Origin: Diadema setosum
Lineage: Eukaryota > Echinodermata > Echinoidea > Diadematoida > Diadematidae
Reading direction: 5' to 3'
Length of the DNA stretch: 64,000 nucleotides
Assembly (NCBI RefSeq): GCF_964275005.1
Contig: NC_092698.1
Coordinates: 27,728,447-27,792,446, forward strand
Shown here: positions 1 through 11,550 of the stretch, one piece after another
Layout of the letters: each line of letters begins with the position of its first letter
Numbering within the stretch: the stretch's first letter is position 1
Position numbers and translations under genes: made by a program
The notes under the pieces: generated by a model
What the model was told of the DNA's origin: nothing
The model's input: the letters and a program-made list of their open reading frames with translations, nothing else
Databases searched by the model: none

Positions 1-218
1 ATTCGAATTAGTGCAACTTGGACCCTGACTGTTTTTGTAAAATATTACAAAGGATGATGGTTCTTTTTTTCTCATTTTTCATGGTACACCTTACCACTAT
101 AGAACCATGCTCATCCAGCAACAGTATTGCATCTCAGTGCACTAATCACAGCTATGCAAACAATCCATCATACACCAGGTACTCCAGTCACCAGAGAGTT
201 ATACAGTGCATACAATGA

Positions 219-247
219 TATTAATAATAATAATAATAATGATGATG

Positions 248-287
<40 letters not shown>

Positions 288-348
288 CAACAATAATAAT
301 AATAATAATAACAATAATAACAATAATAATAATAATAATAATAATATT
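219..348. repeat. (AAT)n microsatellite with ATG/AAC variants
   Basis: About 130 bp of AAT triplets with a few GAT and AAC units. It produces poly-Asn, poly-Ile and poly-Tyr reading frames on both strands that are not genes. Confidence 0.97.
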
Positions 349-1354
349 CAATCATATACAATGTACAGTACGTACCATGACAATCAACAATATGTACATG
401 TTGTACATGTGTACAGATTTGTATCACCATGCATGATGTGTGTATCTACATGTACCGTACATGTACGTTTGTAGATGACAGTGAAAGAGTTGATATGTGC
501 TGGAGCACAGTTTATACAATTAGAAATCACAACGGCTCACTTTTAAATGGCTTAGCTGAAATTAAATAAGCCTTCACATGACATCCACAAAGCAACGCTG
601 CCTTCTGCGTAGGCTTTGATACTGCTACAAGTTTTGGAGCACATGCTGATTAGAATGCACTACACAGGCTAGCCCAGGTTTGTGCACACTAAAGCACTAG
701 CTCTCTTCACAGGTTTACCCCTAAATCAGCCACACTGTCCAGAAACCAGACACACGGTAACATTTCATAAACTTGGCTATAAAAACATTGAATAATGCAT
801 GATGTAACCTCTTTATGGCAACCACAAGAAGAGTATGAAGCTTCACTTTGTCATTTTCTTTCTTGACCATGCATGCATATTGAGCATCAGATCCACCTGG
901 AAATAAACTGTGACCTTGTATATCATGTATGAAGTGTTTTCTTCAGTAACATATATATGTCACATTAACAGAGTTGTATGAAGCAGGAAGTTATCACCAT
1001 AACATTTCTGACTCACAACATCTTTGAAAAAAGTCCAACAACATTGTGTTTTGCTGATTTTTAACCATATTTTTATATTGTACATTGTACATGTAAATTC
1101 TAAGAGTCTTGTGATACCATCAGAAAAGAAACATTGTTTTTTACTTCAATTTACTTTCACAATATGGAAGAATTCATTATGTTTTAAGAAAGGTTTAGTA
1201 ACAGTCAAAATAAAAAAAGATATAGGAAACACTCACAAAAATTGTATTTCCGAATCTATATTCTTGAACTAGCCCATATTCATTGATCTTTGATAAATTC
1301 TAATATTTACCGTACTTACAATCTTTGTAGTGCACCTGATTTAAAAAAAAAAAA
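349..1354. other. Non-coding, no feature recognised
   Basis: AT-rich sequence with several TACATGTA-type palindromes (about 393-475). I looked for FBXL20 LRR exons on the minus strand and saw none. Confidence 0.6.
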
Positions 1355-1357
1355 AAA

Positions 1358-1825
1358 TAGAATTGTTGCTATGGCGACTGGCATGCCTCCGCCATAATGC
1401 ATGATTCTCCTAATGGTCTATAGTAAATGTGGACAATGTCTGATTACATTTTCACAAAATTGACAAAATATCAAAATGGCACGTTTGTCACAAAAATGCT
1501 GAATGTTCACCTTCCTTGACCTAGGTTTAATTGGATGAATGGGAGAGCATGTACATGTATCTGGGGATTTTAGGACTTTACTTGACTTTGACCCTTTCAT
1601 AAGTCTATGCTTTGGGTAATTTTTAAGGTTCGGAGAAAAAGTGCAATTTCTGTATCGAAAAGTAAATTGTTATCATTTTCATCTGGCCTTTGACCCTTGA
1701 CCATTGACCCTAAAATTCATATGATAATCACTGTCAGGCAGAACATGTATAAATATGTACTAAGTTTCAAGATAACTTGAGCCATTTCCAGGATATGGAG
1801 GAAAAAGTAAAGTTCAGCACTTTTA
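1358..1825. repeat. Left half of a long TGACCTTTGACC-type repeat
   Basis: It begins with the X-box-like GTTGCTATGGCGAC (1365-1378) and CCTCCGCC. It carries the phrases 'tttgacccttgacc', 'actaagtttcaagata' and 'ccatttccaggatatggag', which recur at 8834-9510 and 10735-11545. It is interrupted at 1826 by a 7-kb element; the right half resumes at 8834. Confidence 0.75.
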
Positions 1826-2891
1826 CAGTACGCGCAATAAGAAACGCCTCCGTCAATTTCGTTTTCCAACGAAAGTTCGTTATCGATCGAGTAGCAACGA
1901 AATCTGGACGAAATTTGGACGAAATTTCGTTATCGATTTATTAGCAACGATTCTGACGCTTTGTGGACGCTTTGTGGACGCATTTCACGCACGACCGCCC
2001 GCTCAATTCCGTTCGGCAACTGCGTTGCTCGTTCGGAAAATGCGTGTTCGGAGCTCGGCAGTTTCGTCCAAATTTCGTTAGAAGCGTCCGTGATCCAAGG
2101 CGCACATGGAATACAGTACACACGTGTGTGTGTAGTGGCCACATCCACAGCCGCTAGCCGCCAAGAATCACTGCAAGATTAGACTCAGCAAGTAGCACAG
2201 CGGTCGGGAATGAGAACAGTAGACAGGCGTGGAATTCACCTGATACACATAATAATACTAAAAATGGTAACATGTATACATATATCGATGCCGTTTTCAT
2301 TGAAGCAATTTGTAAAAGTTTTAGTTTCCTTACCCTAGCTGTAAGTACGGCACCGTTAGCAGATTATTCACTGCATTTAGTGAAAGTCACCTGATACATC
2401 ACATGGTGGTGTGCGGGCTGCATGTAACCAGGGAATGTGCACGTATGGGAAAGGCGAGTGCGCCGTATGTGCGTCGCCATTGCTATGGCATGGCTCGCTC
2501 GGCTGAACGAAACAGATGTTATACGATGTAGTAGTTCACGTGTTTTGTTTTGTTCTTTACAAGCAGAAAATAAACAACTGTTGATCATGAAATAGACTAA
2601 ATTACCAATCAGAGATCATTCGGGTTCATAGTATTTAAGAGAAATCACGCAATTTTGGCGAGGGTGAACCCACAGCTACCCACAGGAACCTTATCGTAGA
2701 ATGCCGACCAAAAAGAAAATGGTTTCACTAAAATTGCGTGTACGTAAAATCCATTTGAGTATAGGAAGAAAATTAACCCCCAAAAAGAGGAAAAAAGAAA
2801 TTAGAAGGATTTGTTCGCCGTTATTTGGTCATTAAATATATTTCTTTCTTCAGCAATTGCGCGTTACATTGCCCGTTTTTTTATTGAATCA

Positions 2892-3059
2892 GGGCCCTGT
2901 TGCATAAAACCCTTACCGCTGGACTTACCGCTCCTTTCTAGCGGTAAGTCTTCAAATCAGCGGTAAATTTTATAATCCTTGATGCTGATTGGCTGTGATG
3001 CCTAATTTTGACGGTAGTTACCATTGAAATTCAATGGTAAGTTTTATGCAACGGGCCCC
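2892..3059. mobile_element. MITE with GGGCCC-GTTGCATAAAAC ends
   Basis: Inverted ends GGGCCCTGTTGCATAAAAC and GTTTTATGCAACGGGCCC, about 168 bp, with internal inverted 'agcggtaag' segments and a central 'gctgattggctg'. Same style as the elements at 25474 and 44650. Nested in the 7-kb element. Confidence 0.8.
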
Positions 3060-3084
3060 AGAAAAGCAAAAAAAAAAAAAAAAA

Positions 3085-4360
3085 AAAATATTCAAAACAA
3101 GACAATACGTTTAATTCTTAGTTTGATATCGTTTATTTCTTTATTGGACAGAGAGATAATTCAGACGGTACGTGGAATTTTCAAAGCGACTAATTCAGAC
3201 TGATTCTTAGTTTGACTTGGCTCTTTCTTTCTTTCTTTCTTTTTTCTTTTTTTTTTGGGGGGGGTGGGGGGTTGAGGGTCATGTTCGTTGTACCCATGCA
3301 CCCATAAGGTTCGTTAGTACGAAAATGAAACATTCAGATACACGCGACTTCCCTACACGAAAAATAGATGTTCGTAAATGTGATAGTCAAATTATGATTC
3401 ATAATCCGAAAATGCACGAATGTTTGTGATTGGATAGGTGCGTTATTGTCGGATTAGCAAACCTTCGGAGTACTGTAGTATCGAGCCTGTTGTATTCACG
3501 GATAAACGAACTTTTGGAATAATGAATTTTATATTCAGAGCAAGACAATAAGTTTAATTCTTATTATAGTTTGACATCGTTTATTTCCTAGTTGTGAAGC
3601 GGGAAGCGAGAGATAATTCTGAAAAGAAGTATACAGACGGAACATGAAATATTCAAAGCAGCTATGAGATTAAATCTTAAGTTGTTTATTTGTTTGTTTG
3701 CTTGCTTGTTTGTTGTTATGCTCAAGTGTTGGTGTAATTATATATACATTTTTATTTATTTTTTTTTTTTTAGGGGGGAGGCATTTTTGTAGTACCCACT
3801 GCACGTAAAGTTCGCTGATGCGAAAGTGATAAAATGTTCCGTAACACGCAAATTCCCTACACCATAGATGTTCGTACCTAGTGTGAAAATAAAATGTATT
3901 ACTATTATCATTTTTTTCCCCATTGTTCGATTAGCAAAACTTCGGAGTGTCAATCCTTTCGTTTTCGGATAAACGAACTTCCTTAACTCACAACACCACT
4001 TTCAGAGTAACAAACTAGTTATTATTTTATTCGGGCATTGAGAATACACGTAGTTCAGGAAAATCTTTAAGGCAAGAATTACGATGGATTCTTAGTTTGA
4101 AATCATTTTATTGATTTCCGTGGTGTTCATTATTCGGAAAAAGAAAACGGGTGCGCTATTCCGATGGTTACGGCGTTATTTCGAATCCGAAACACGCATA
4201 TTCCTTGTGCCTATCCATGTTTGTTGATTCGAAAATGTAATCATGCTGCGGGTAATTGCTATATAGGGCCATATATTGTTTTATTTCTGTCTATTGTTAT
4301 ATTATTATTATTATTATTATCATTATTATTATTATTATTATTATTATCATTATTATTATA

Positions 4361-4437
<77 letters not shown>

Positions 4438-4755
4438 CGTCTTTAACATTATTAACCAATATTTTGATTAACGAGCATTTTGTTGGCTGTTGTTTTTTTT
4501 TTTTTTTTTGGGGGGGGGGGCATTGCCCGATTAGCAAACCTTCGGAGTGTCAATCCTTTTGTTTTCGGATGAACGAACTTCCTTTCCTCAGAAGAAGAAA
4601 TCAGAGTAACAAACTAGTCATTATTTTATTCGGGCATTGGGAATAGTTCAGGAAAGAAACAGAAGGGAGGAATCCGAAACACGCATATTCCGTGTGCTTA
4701 TTTATACGTCATGTTTATTGATATGCTGCGGCTAAGGGCCTATTGGAGGTCGTTA
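3085..4755. repeat. Diverged tandem repeat, units about 480-600 bp
   Basis: The block 'cgattagcaaaccttcggag ... ttcggataaacgaacttc' occurs near 3450, 3928 and 4528, each followed by 'ttattcgggcattg' or 'acaataagtttaattctta' stretches. Poly-T/poly-G tracts (3240, 3765, 4493) precede each block. It includes the (TTA)n microsatellite at 4300-4438. Confidence 0.7.
4300..4438. repeat. (TTA)n microsatellite
   Basis: About 140 bp of TTA/ATT triplets with rare C substitutions; yields poly-Ile, poly-Leu and poly-Asn frames. Confidence 0.97.
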
Positions 4756-5010
4756 TACCTCTCGTTTGGTGTACGATTTCTTTCGTTTCATATCACTTTA
4801 TTTGTTCCCTTCATATTCTTAATCTAAAGGTAATTCTTTCAATTGCCTCGCACTGTGTACATGCATTTTCGTAACGGCGATTTCCCGCTTTGCTGCAGTA
4901 TTTCGAAGGGTGTTTGATGCCAGCCGCTTCGGTGTGCTCTGTGGTAATGTTTATGTAGTTGTCGGGGAGGTTGTTGATACTTTGTCTGTTGACATTTATT
5001 TTCGTACAGG

Positions 5011-5156
5011 CAGGGGCGGATCCAGGAATTCTGTACAGGAGGGGGGAGGGGCACAACTAGTATTTCTGGTGCCACTTCCGGGTTTCACTTCTTTTTTTTT
5101 TTCACGAGAAATAAAGGGGGCGTGTGCCTCATGCGCCCCCTCTGGATCTGCCACTG
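5011..5156. mobile_element. hAT-like MITE (CAGGGGCGGATCCAG ends)
   Basis: Ends CAGGGGCGGATCCAGG and CTGGATCTGCCACTG are inverted, with G-rich and C-rich subterminal tracts, 146 bp. The CAGxGGCGGATCCAG end is common to hAT-type non-autonomous elements. No clear 8-bp target duplication remains. Confidence 0.65.
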
Positions 5157-6500
5157 CTACGTGTTTATCTCGAGTGATGGTGATCGTGTTTCTAAATGTT
5201 TATAAAAAAAGGACATTATCTGAGTGATGCCTGATGATAGTGCAGGTGATGATAATCAACGATGCTGATGTAAAAGACGGCTTGCTGTGGATGCTGAGCG
5301 TTTATACGTGTCCTTCGTTTATTTAAATAAGTTTTCCCTCTTTTACTCTTCTTTCCCCTCCCAAGAATGATGAAAAAAGAAAATACTGTACCTACACCTC
5401 ACAACAAAAGGAACCACGTGTGAACAACCATCGTTAAGTTCAATCGAAACGTTCATTATTAGCAAAGAATAAGGGGAAAACACGAGTGACGGAAAATGAT
5501 AGAAGCGACGAGATTGTCTTCTTGTGTATAATGCGGTCTCTTGGGATTGGAAAAACCCCACCCTCGGATCCCTTTGTGGAAATTTCCACAAAACCAGGTG
5601 CGTGCCAGACCCCAGGTGCCAGACGAAAGAATGCGCGCACTGGTGTAGTATATCGATCGAAGAACTCGCTGGTGAGTTGAGTTAAAGGAATCATTGCAAA
5701 GATGTTCTGATTCTTTCGCCTTTCTTTAGGCGCATACATCGAACAGTCGATTATTGCGTACTTGATCTAAGTACAATGTATTTATATGTTCCCGAGCTGT
5801 AAAAAGGAATTGATTAATCACTCAAAAATGCAATCACAGATTATGAAAGGTCGCATATGCCTAGACAAATTCACTGAGATGTCCTATGTGAGATGCAGCC
5901 ACCACCCGATTAAACAGCAAAATCATGACAGTAAAATTTCACGCTCACCAAAACTGCCTATCACTTTTCATATGAATTTTGGTTATCAACACTCGTTCGT
6001 GGATTTGTTTGTTTGCATGTTTTGTGTGTATTATTCCTCGATCCTGAAAGACGTAATAATTATTCGCATCGAACGTAAACTGTTTACCGTAACTAAGCCT
6101 ATGGCGCATTCGATCCATTCAACTTGCAGTAACCTCTAAGGCAGTAAGTTAGTACAGCTGTAGCACATGGTGCATTCCTTTGAACCACATGTTTCGCATA
6201 TCGGCACATCCAAACACATTAGCGATCGTCGTTATGGCAAACTTTCCGATTACAGTCAAGGGAGAAGAAATCGTAATACTGTACATGTACTTATGAAAGT
6301 GATTATGCTTAAGATCAAATAAAATGAAGAAGTTTGAAAACAACTTGGCAACACTCAATCAAGTTTTTCATTCTCACACACAAAAGCTCTCTTGAGAAAA
6401 TGAAAGCATTCCCCCTCCCCTGCTAGATAATGGAAGTTTTCATTACTAGCCCAGCAAGTTTTGGGAGTGTACATGAATGTTTTTCGGATAGAGTCAAAAG
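5157..6500. other. Interior of the 7-kb element, nothing recognised
   Basis: Mixed-composition sequence with short frames on both strands and none supported. A short 'ccagaccccaggtgccagac' near-repeat lies at about 5607. Confidence 0.5.
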
Positions 6501-6900
6501 GGACCTAAGCTTCCGATTATAGCAGAATCTTCGTCAGAAGCAAAATGGCAAATAGGCGGAAAAAGCAACCACACACATGTAAAGCCACTTCACACAACAA
6601 GAACAGTCGGGGCAAATGGACACAGAACAAAGAAAACAAAAGGAGAGGGTAGGAAGTCGTGGGCAAGGAGCCCAACAGGTAAAGGGAGGGCCAGGGGGAT
6701 TAGAGCAGGAGGATGGACAGACAAAAGGCAGGGGAAGGTTAGTAATGGTCGCCGTGAGGGCCAGGGGGCAACCATTGAAGGAAAAGGATGAATATGGAGG
6801 CAACATCAAACAAGATAAGGAACAACAGAGAGATAAAGAAAGGTAAAGCGTGAAATAGCAACAGCAAAGGGGGGGGGGGGGGTGAGCAAACAGCAAGCCC
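6405..6900 (-). mobile_element. Penelope-style retroelement 3' fragment
   Basis: On the minus strand it reads 'gccattttgcttctgacgaa', 'gattctgctataatcggaag' and 'cttaggtccc', nearly the same phrase as the plus-strand copy at 21953-22020. Upstream on that strand is a C/T-rich stretch giving a Cys/Leu-rich ORF. The CTGACGA...GAA phrase resembles the hammerhead-like tails of Penelope-like elements; that assignment is from memory. Confidence 0.5.
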
Positions 6901-7820
6901 TAGAAAGGATCTGTACAAGTACCAAGAGGATGCAACAAAATGAAAGTGAGAGTCAATCAACAAATGCAATTAACTATATCAAAGTATGGTAATATTAATA
7001 CAGTAATAATGATGATATTGACAAAACAAATTAGAATAATAATCATTAAAGCACATAAAAAAAAGGGGGACACAAAGTCCATGGGAGAGAAAATGTATAC
7101 TTGCAAAGCAAGTATCAATAGGCAAAATAAATACATTTCAAAGAGCTGGTTCATATGAAATCACCTTTGATTTATGATTTTACAAACAAGAATTTTCATC
7201 GCTTACCTATTTCTTTTATTACTTTCGTAATGTCATGATATTTCATGATGGCATGTGTTCTGTCTTTACATGGCAAGATAGGGTTTTTTTTCCATCCAGG
7301 GTCAAAAGAAGAAAGTGATAGAAAGATAATTGAAAGGATAGAATGAAACACCTACTCAGCAGGCTCTTGATATAACGCAAAAGCAATTCATCAGAAATGC
7401 AGTACAGTTCTAAATAATTTATCAGTGGAAAAAAGAGCAAAGAAAATGGGATTTCGAGTTCAATAGGAGTAGGAACATCGCAATTTACAGACTTGGACCT
7501 GATGCAAACATATTGTCTAGCTTCTGGTTGAGTTTCTTCAGAGACATAAATTTAGGTAGCAGTAAACCAGAGTGAACAAGCAAAAGGATACAATTAAGTG
7601 AAAAAATAAAATGCAGGTCTCTAGACCACTACAGTGCACGATCGAGCGAGCAACACTAAAACAGCCCCCAGGGCCTGGCCAGGCCATGTCGTCGGTGTCA
7701 CTCTCGTCTTCTATACAGGCCTACATTGTACATACATCGTTTCGTACTCGTCATCGCCAACGTCATGATGGTCGGTCACACGAAATAAATTGCATCATCA
7801 TAAGAGCTCTTATATCAACA
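6900..7820. other. Interior of the 7-kb element, nothing recognised
   Basis: A-rich sequence with short frames only. Near 7740-7800 the minus strand is briefly acidic (DDEYET), out of frame with the ORF at 7909-8049. Confidence 0.4.
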
Positions 7821-7822
7821 CC

Positions 7823-7992
7823 ACTAGATAGTAGAATCATTATCATTATCACTATCATTCCAGTCAATCTCATCCAAAGCGAAACCCTCAAAATCCTCAA
7901 AATCATCACTAGATAGTAGAATCATTATCATTATCACTATCATTCCAGTCAATCTCATCCAAAGCGAAACCCTCAAAATCCTCAAAATCATC
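7823..7992. repeat. 85-bp tandem duplication
   Basis: Two copies (7823-7907 and 7908-7992), almost identical, starting 'actagatagtagaatcat'. The duplication copies the 3' end of the acidic ORF and shifts its frame, since 85 is not a multiple of three. Confidence 0.92.
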
Positions 7993-8049
7993 GTGGTTAA
8001 TATCAATATTAATACTCTCACAAAACACATCTGTAAACGATTCAGACAT
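7909..8049 (-). CDS. Small acidic ORF (46 aa), possible remnant of an element protein
   Basis: ATG at 8049 to TAG at 7911: MSESFTDVFCESINIDINHD, then DFEDFEGFALDEIDW and NDSDNDNDSTI. It is strongly acidic with a spaced F/W pattern, like the acidic N-terminal leaders of some transposases or a transactivation-like tail. The duplicated copy begins right after the stop. No homology is claimed; it may be chance, but the composition differs sharply from its surroundings. Confidence 0.3.
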   Translation of the reverse strand: MSESFTDVFCESINIDINHDDFEDFEGFALDEIDWNDSDNDNDSTI

Positions 8050-8587
8050 CGCAGACCTAGCTACACATCTTGCACACAAAAATGAAATGGAGGTGGAAAA
8101 CTACGATGAATACACAAAAACTATCGACGATGGCATTTTACCGTAGCATAAAATACACAGAGTATCTTGCACCGGAAAAAAAAATGGACGTGGAAAACTA
8201 CGATGAGGAAAACTAGGGTGAAAACCCGATGCGTGAAGACGGACGATGAAGACACTTTTACGGTAAAAATACTTACACGGAAACAAACGAGTGGGTACGA
8301 TATTCTCGCACACACGAAGATAATCGACACATCGTTCAATCGAAAAACTCAACAAACACTCGAACAAAAACTCACCCAAAATTGTGGCAAACATGGTAAT
8401 CACTTAATAAAAATGAGAAAAAAACACTCTCAGAAGTATGATTGTACTCTGAAAAGAAAGGGATACAATGATACGGAAGCAAAAGAGAGAAAATGAGAGA
8501 AATGGACGGGAAACCTAGAGAACTTCGACGAAAGAAGAGCTAGCGATTCGCGATTAGAGCTAACTTTGTATACACTGTAGCTGTGTG

Positions 8588-8655
8588 TGTGATCGCGCGT
8601 ACAAAGGGTTGAAAGCGTTGAAAGCGTTGAAAGCATTGAAAGCGTTGAAAGCGTC
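8588..8655. repeat. 9-bp minisatellite (GCGTTGAAA)
   Basis: Five to six copies of gcgttgaaa between 8605 and 8655, with isolated copies further on (near 8738 and 8775), in the right subterminal zone of the 7-kb element. Confidence 0.85.
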
Positions 8656-8833
8656 CACAGCTTCGGAAAAGCGTTCGGGGATTTCGTTGAATTCGTTGAA
8701 TTCGTCCAAAATCCGTCCATGAAGTCTGGACGCAAAAAGCGTTGAAAACGTCCCAGGCGAAATCAACAACGCTAAAAGCGTTGGGACGAAATTTGGACGC
8801 ACTTTCGTCGGGCGTTTTCTATTGCGCGTACTG

Positions 8834-9512
8834 TACTTGATCTTTGACGTTTGACCTTTTGGCAAAAAAAAAACACCCTTCCCAGAGAATTTCTATTGGG
8901 TTATACATATATGCATACACCAAGTTTAAAAAAATAACAATCCTCTAGGCATTGCATAAACACATATGAGGGAAATAGTAAAATTTTGAAGTGTTGCCCT
9001 TGACCATTGAGCCCTGACGTTTGACCCCATGTACCCCAAATTCCCTAGAAAATCACTGCCAGTCAGTGCATGCATATATACTATGTTCCATGAAGATACC
9101 TTGAACCATTTCCAAGATATGGATAAAAAAGTGAAACTTTAACATTTTTACTTGACCTTTTGACCTTTGACCTCATGACCCCAAACTTTCACCGGAGAAT
9201 TTTAATAGAGTAATACATGCATACACTAAGTTTCAAGAAAATATCTTCAGGCATTGCATGGATATGGGGGAAATAGTGACATTTTGAGCATTTGACCTTG
9301 ACCTTTTGACCTTGAGCATGTGCACCAAAAAGTTGATAGGCACAACTTCACCCCCTAATACACATACATGCCAAGTTTCATTAGGACACCTCAAAGGGTT
9401 TTTTAGTTATGCTGTCCACAAAATTCATTACGGACGGACGGACGGATGGAAGGACGGGCAACCCGAAAACATAATGCCTCCGGCACCACTTTGTGGCGGA
9501 GGCATAAAAAAA
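8834..9512. repeat. Right half of the TGACCTTTGACC-type repeat
   Basis: Continuation of 1358-1825, ending in a 'gacggacggacgg' stretch and GGCGGAGGCATAA (9495-9507), the complement of the CCTCCGCC near its left end. Three degenerate internal subunits of about 150-200 bp each carry 'tttgacc' pairs, 'accaagttt' and 'atatggggga'. Confidence 0.75.
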
Positions 9513-9513
9513 C

Positions 9514-10672
9514 TAGAAATGTCGCTACAGCGACTGGTTATACCCCCGCCAAACAACATTTCATAAGCTTTGGTCAAAACAACATTTCATAAGCTTTGGT
9601 CAAAAAACTGAGGAAGTAGTTAAATCCGCAAGATCTTTCCTTGATCTTCTGCCATTAATATGCCGTTACCATGGCAACGTACTTTCGGGTACTGTCGAAA
9701 AATGCGTCTTGCACATCTACAACCAAAGGCACACATCTGTACCAAGTTTCATGGAAATTGGGCAAAAACTGAGGAAGTAGTTTGCAACACAAAATTTTCC
9801 ATCATTTTGGCTCATAATATGTGAGCTGTTACCATGGCAACATACTTTTTGTCACTGTCAAGAAATGTGTCATGCTGACCTATATCCTAAGACAAACATT
9901 CAATATGAATTCCATGAGAATTGGAAGAACACTGATGAAGCAGTTTTGCCATGAAGCATTTTGCCCTATATTTTACCAATAACATGCCGTTACCATGGCA
10001 ACGCACTTTTTGCCACTGCAGAAATATGTGTCTTGCACATTAACATTCAGATGAACATCTGTACCTAATTTCATAAAAATTGATCAAAAACTGTGGGAGT
10101 TCGCGACGCAAGATTTGTACCCATTTTTGCCCATAATATGCCGTTACCATGGCAACGTACTTTTGGGTACTATCAAAAAATACGTCTTGCACATCTACAA
10201 CCCAAGGCACACATCTGTGCCAAGTTTAATGGGAATCGGTTGAAAACTGAGGAAGTAGTTCGCGACGCAAGATTTGTACCCATTTTTGCCCATAATATGC
10301 CGTTACCATGGCAACGTACTTTTGGGTACTGTCAAAAAATACGTCTTGCACATCTACAACCCAAGGCACACATCTGTGCCAAGTTTTATGGGAATCGGTT
10401 GAAAACTGAGGAAGTAGTTCGCGACGCAAGATTTGTACCCATTTTTGCCCATAATATGCCGTTACCATGGCAACGTACTTTTGGTTACTGTCAAAAAATA
10501 TGTCTTGCACATCTACAACCCAAGGCACACATCTGTGCCAAGTTTTATGGGAATCGGTTGAAAACTGAGGAAGTAGTTCGCGACGCAAGATTTGCAACGG
10601 ACCGACCGCCCGACCGACCGTCCGCTGATTCCTATATACCCCCTTCAAACTTCGTTTGGCGGGGGTATAAAA
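9514..10672. repeat. Tandem array of about seven units of 154-163 bp (159 bp in the youngest)
   Basis: It starts with the palindrome GTCGCTACAGCGAC and ACCCCCGCC and ends TTTGGCGGGGGTATAA. Units share 'atatgccgttaccatggcaa', 'gcacatctacaacc' and 'aaaactgaggaagtagtt'. The last three are nearly identical, period exactly 159 bp (53 codons), which keeps a frame open: hence the 199-aa plus-strand and 161-aa minus-strand ORFs, neither a gene. GTTACCATGGCAAC occurs at 9665, 9828, 9989, 10143, 10302 and 10461. Confidence 0.92.
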
Positions 10673-10734
10673 AACATGATTACTTGGCATGAAAAAAAAA
10701 GTAAAACACAATCAGTACTAAAAAAAGCAACAAC

Positions 10735-10820
10735 CTAGAAATGTTGCTATGGCGACTGGTATGTCACATGCCATATCACATGGTTCTCTATTTCATGACA
10801 AAACTTCAAGCTCAAAATAT

Positions 10821-10864
<44 letters not shown>

Positions 10865-11550
10865 ATATATATTATATATATAAAATATTCTCAAAGTATG
10901 GGATAACATTGTGACATTTTAACATTATTACTTGACCTCTGACCCCATGGCCAAATCTTTCCCTAAAGAGTCATTGTGCAGTAATGCCTAGTTTGATTAA
11001 GTTTATGCATTGAGTAATCTCCAAGGTATGGAGGAAAAGTGTAACTTTACAGCATTGAATGGTAGAATTTTAGATCTTTTTTTAACCTGATCTTTGACAT
11101 TTGACCCCTAAAATCCCAAGAGAATCATTGACAGGCAGTACATGCATATGTGCACCAAGTTTCATGAAGATACCTTAAGCCATTTAAGATATGGAGAAAA
11201 AAAGTGAAATTTTAGCATTTTTCACTAGACCTTTGACCCCATGGCTCAAAACTTTTTCGAGAATCTTCGTCTGTTAATACATGTACACACTAAGTTTATA
11301 AAAAAATACATTCAGGCACTGCGTAGATATGGGGGAAATAGTGAAATTGTAAGAATTTGATCTTGAACTTTGACCTTCAGAATCTGCACCTGACAATTGA
11401 TAGCCACAACTTCATCCGCTCATACACAAAGTTTCATTAGGATACCTCAAAAGATTTTTAAGTTATATGCTGTCCACAATAATTGATCGCCAAATGCAGG
11501 GATGGGCAGACGGACAGAAGAACAGAAAACCCGAAAACAAAATGTTCACT
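10735..11550. repeat. Third TGACCTTTGACC-type long repeat
   Basis: Begins 'cctagaaatgttgctatggc' (X-box-like) and ends in 'cagacggacagaag' and 'acccgaaaac', as at 9430-9475. Includes an (AT)n tract at 10825-10875. Confidence 0.75.

Larger units (their letters stand above)
1826..8833. mobile_element. 7.0-kb TIR element inserted at TA, no transposase seen
   Basis: The ends are inverted: CAGTACGCGCAATA at 1826 and its complement ending at 8833, continuing imperfectly through AAACGCC. The flank is TA on both sides (1824-1825 and 8834-8835), and joining the flanks restores 'cacttttacttgatc' of the interrupted repeat. CAGT ends with TA target sites are typical of Tc1/mariner-like and some other DNA transposons. 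Subterminal zones (about 1850-2090 and 8590-8815) are GC-richer and iterate 'gacgaaattt', 'gtggacgc' and 'gcgttgaaa'. The interior holds MITEs, a 3-unit tandem repeat and one small acidic ORF, but no long coding frame; it is a non-autonomous or decayed element. Confidence 0.8.

Noticed and set aside
127..474. 115-aa poly-Asn ORF and its poly-Ile and poly-Tyr shadows
   Set aside because: Pure translation of the (AAT)n microsatellite.
4256..4537. Poly-Ile and poly-Asn ORFs on both strands
   Set aside because: Translation of the (TTA)n tract.
6534..6896. 120-aa Cys/Pro/Leu-rich minus-strand ORF
   Set aside because: Pyrimidine-rich non-coding part of a retroelement tail; no domain and low complexity.
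10093..10711. 199-aa and 161-aa repeat ORFs
   Set aside because: Frames kept open by the 159-bp period of a non-coding tandem repeat; older units of the same array are not open.
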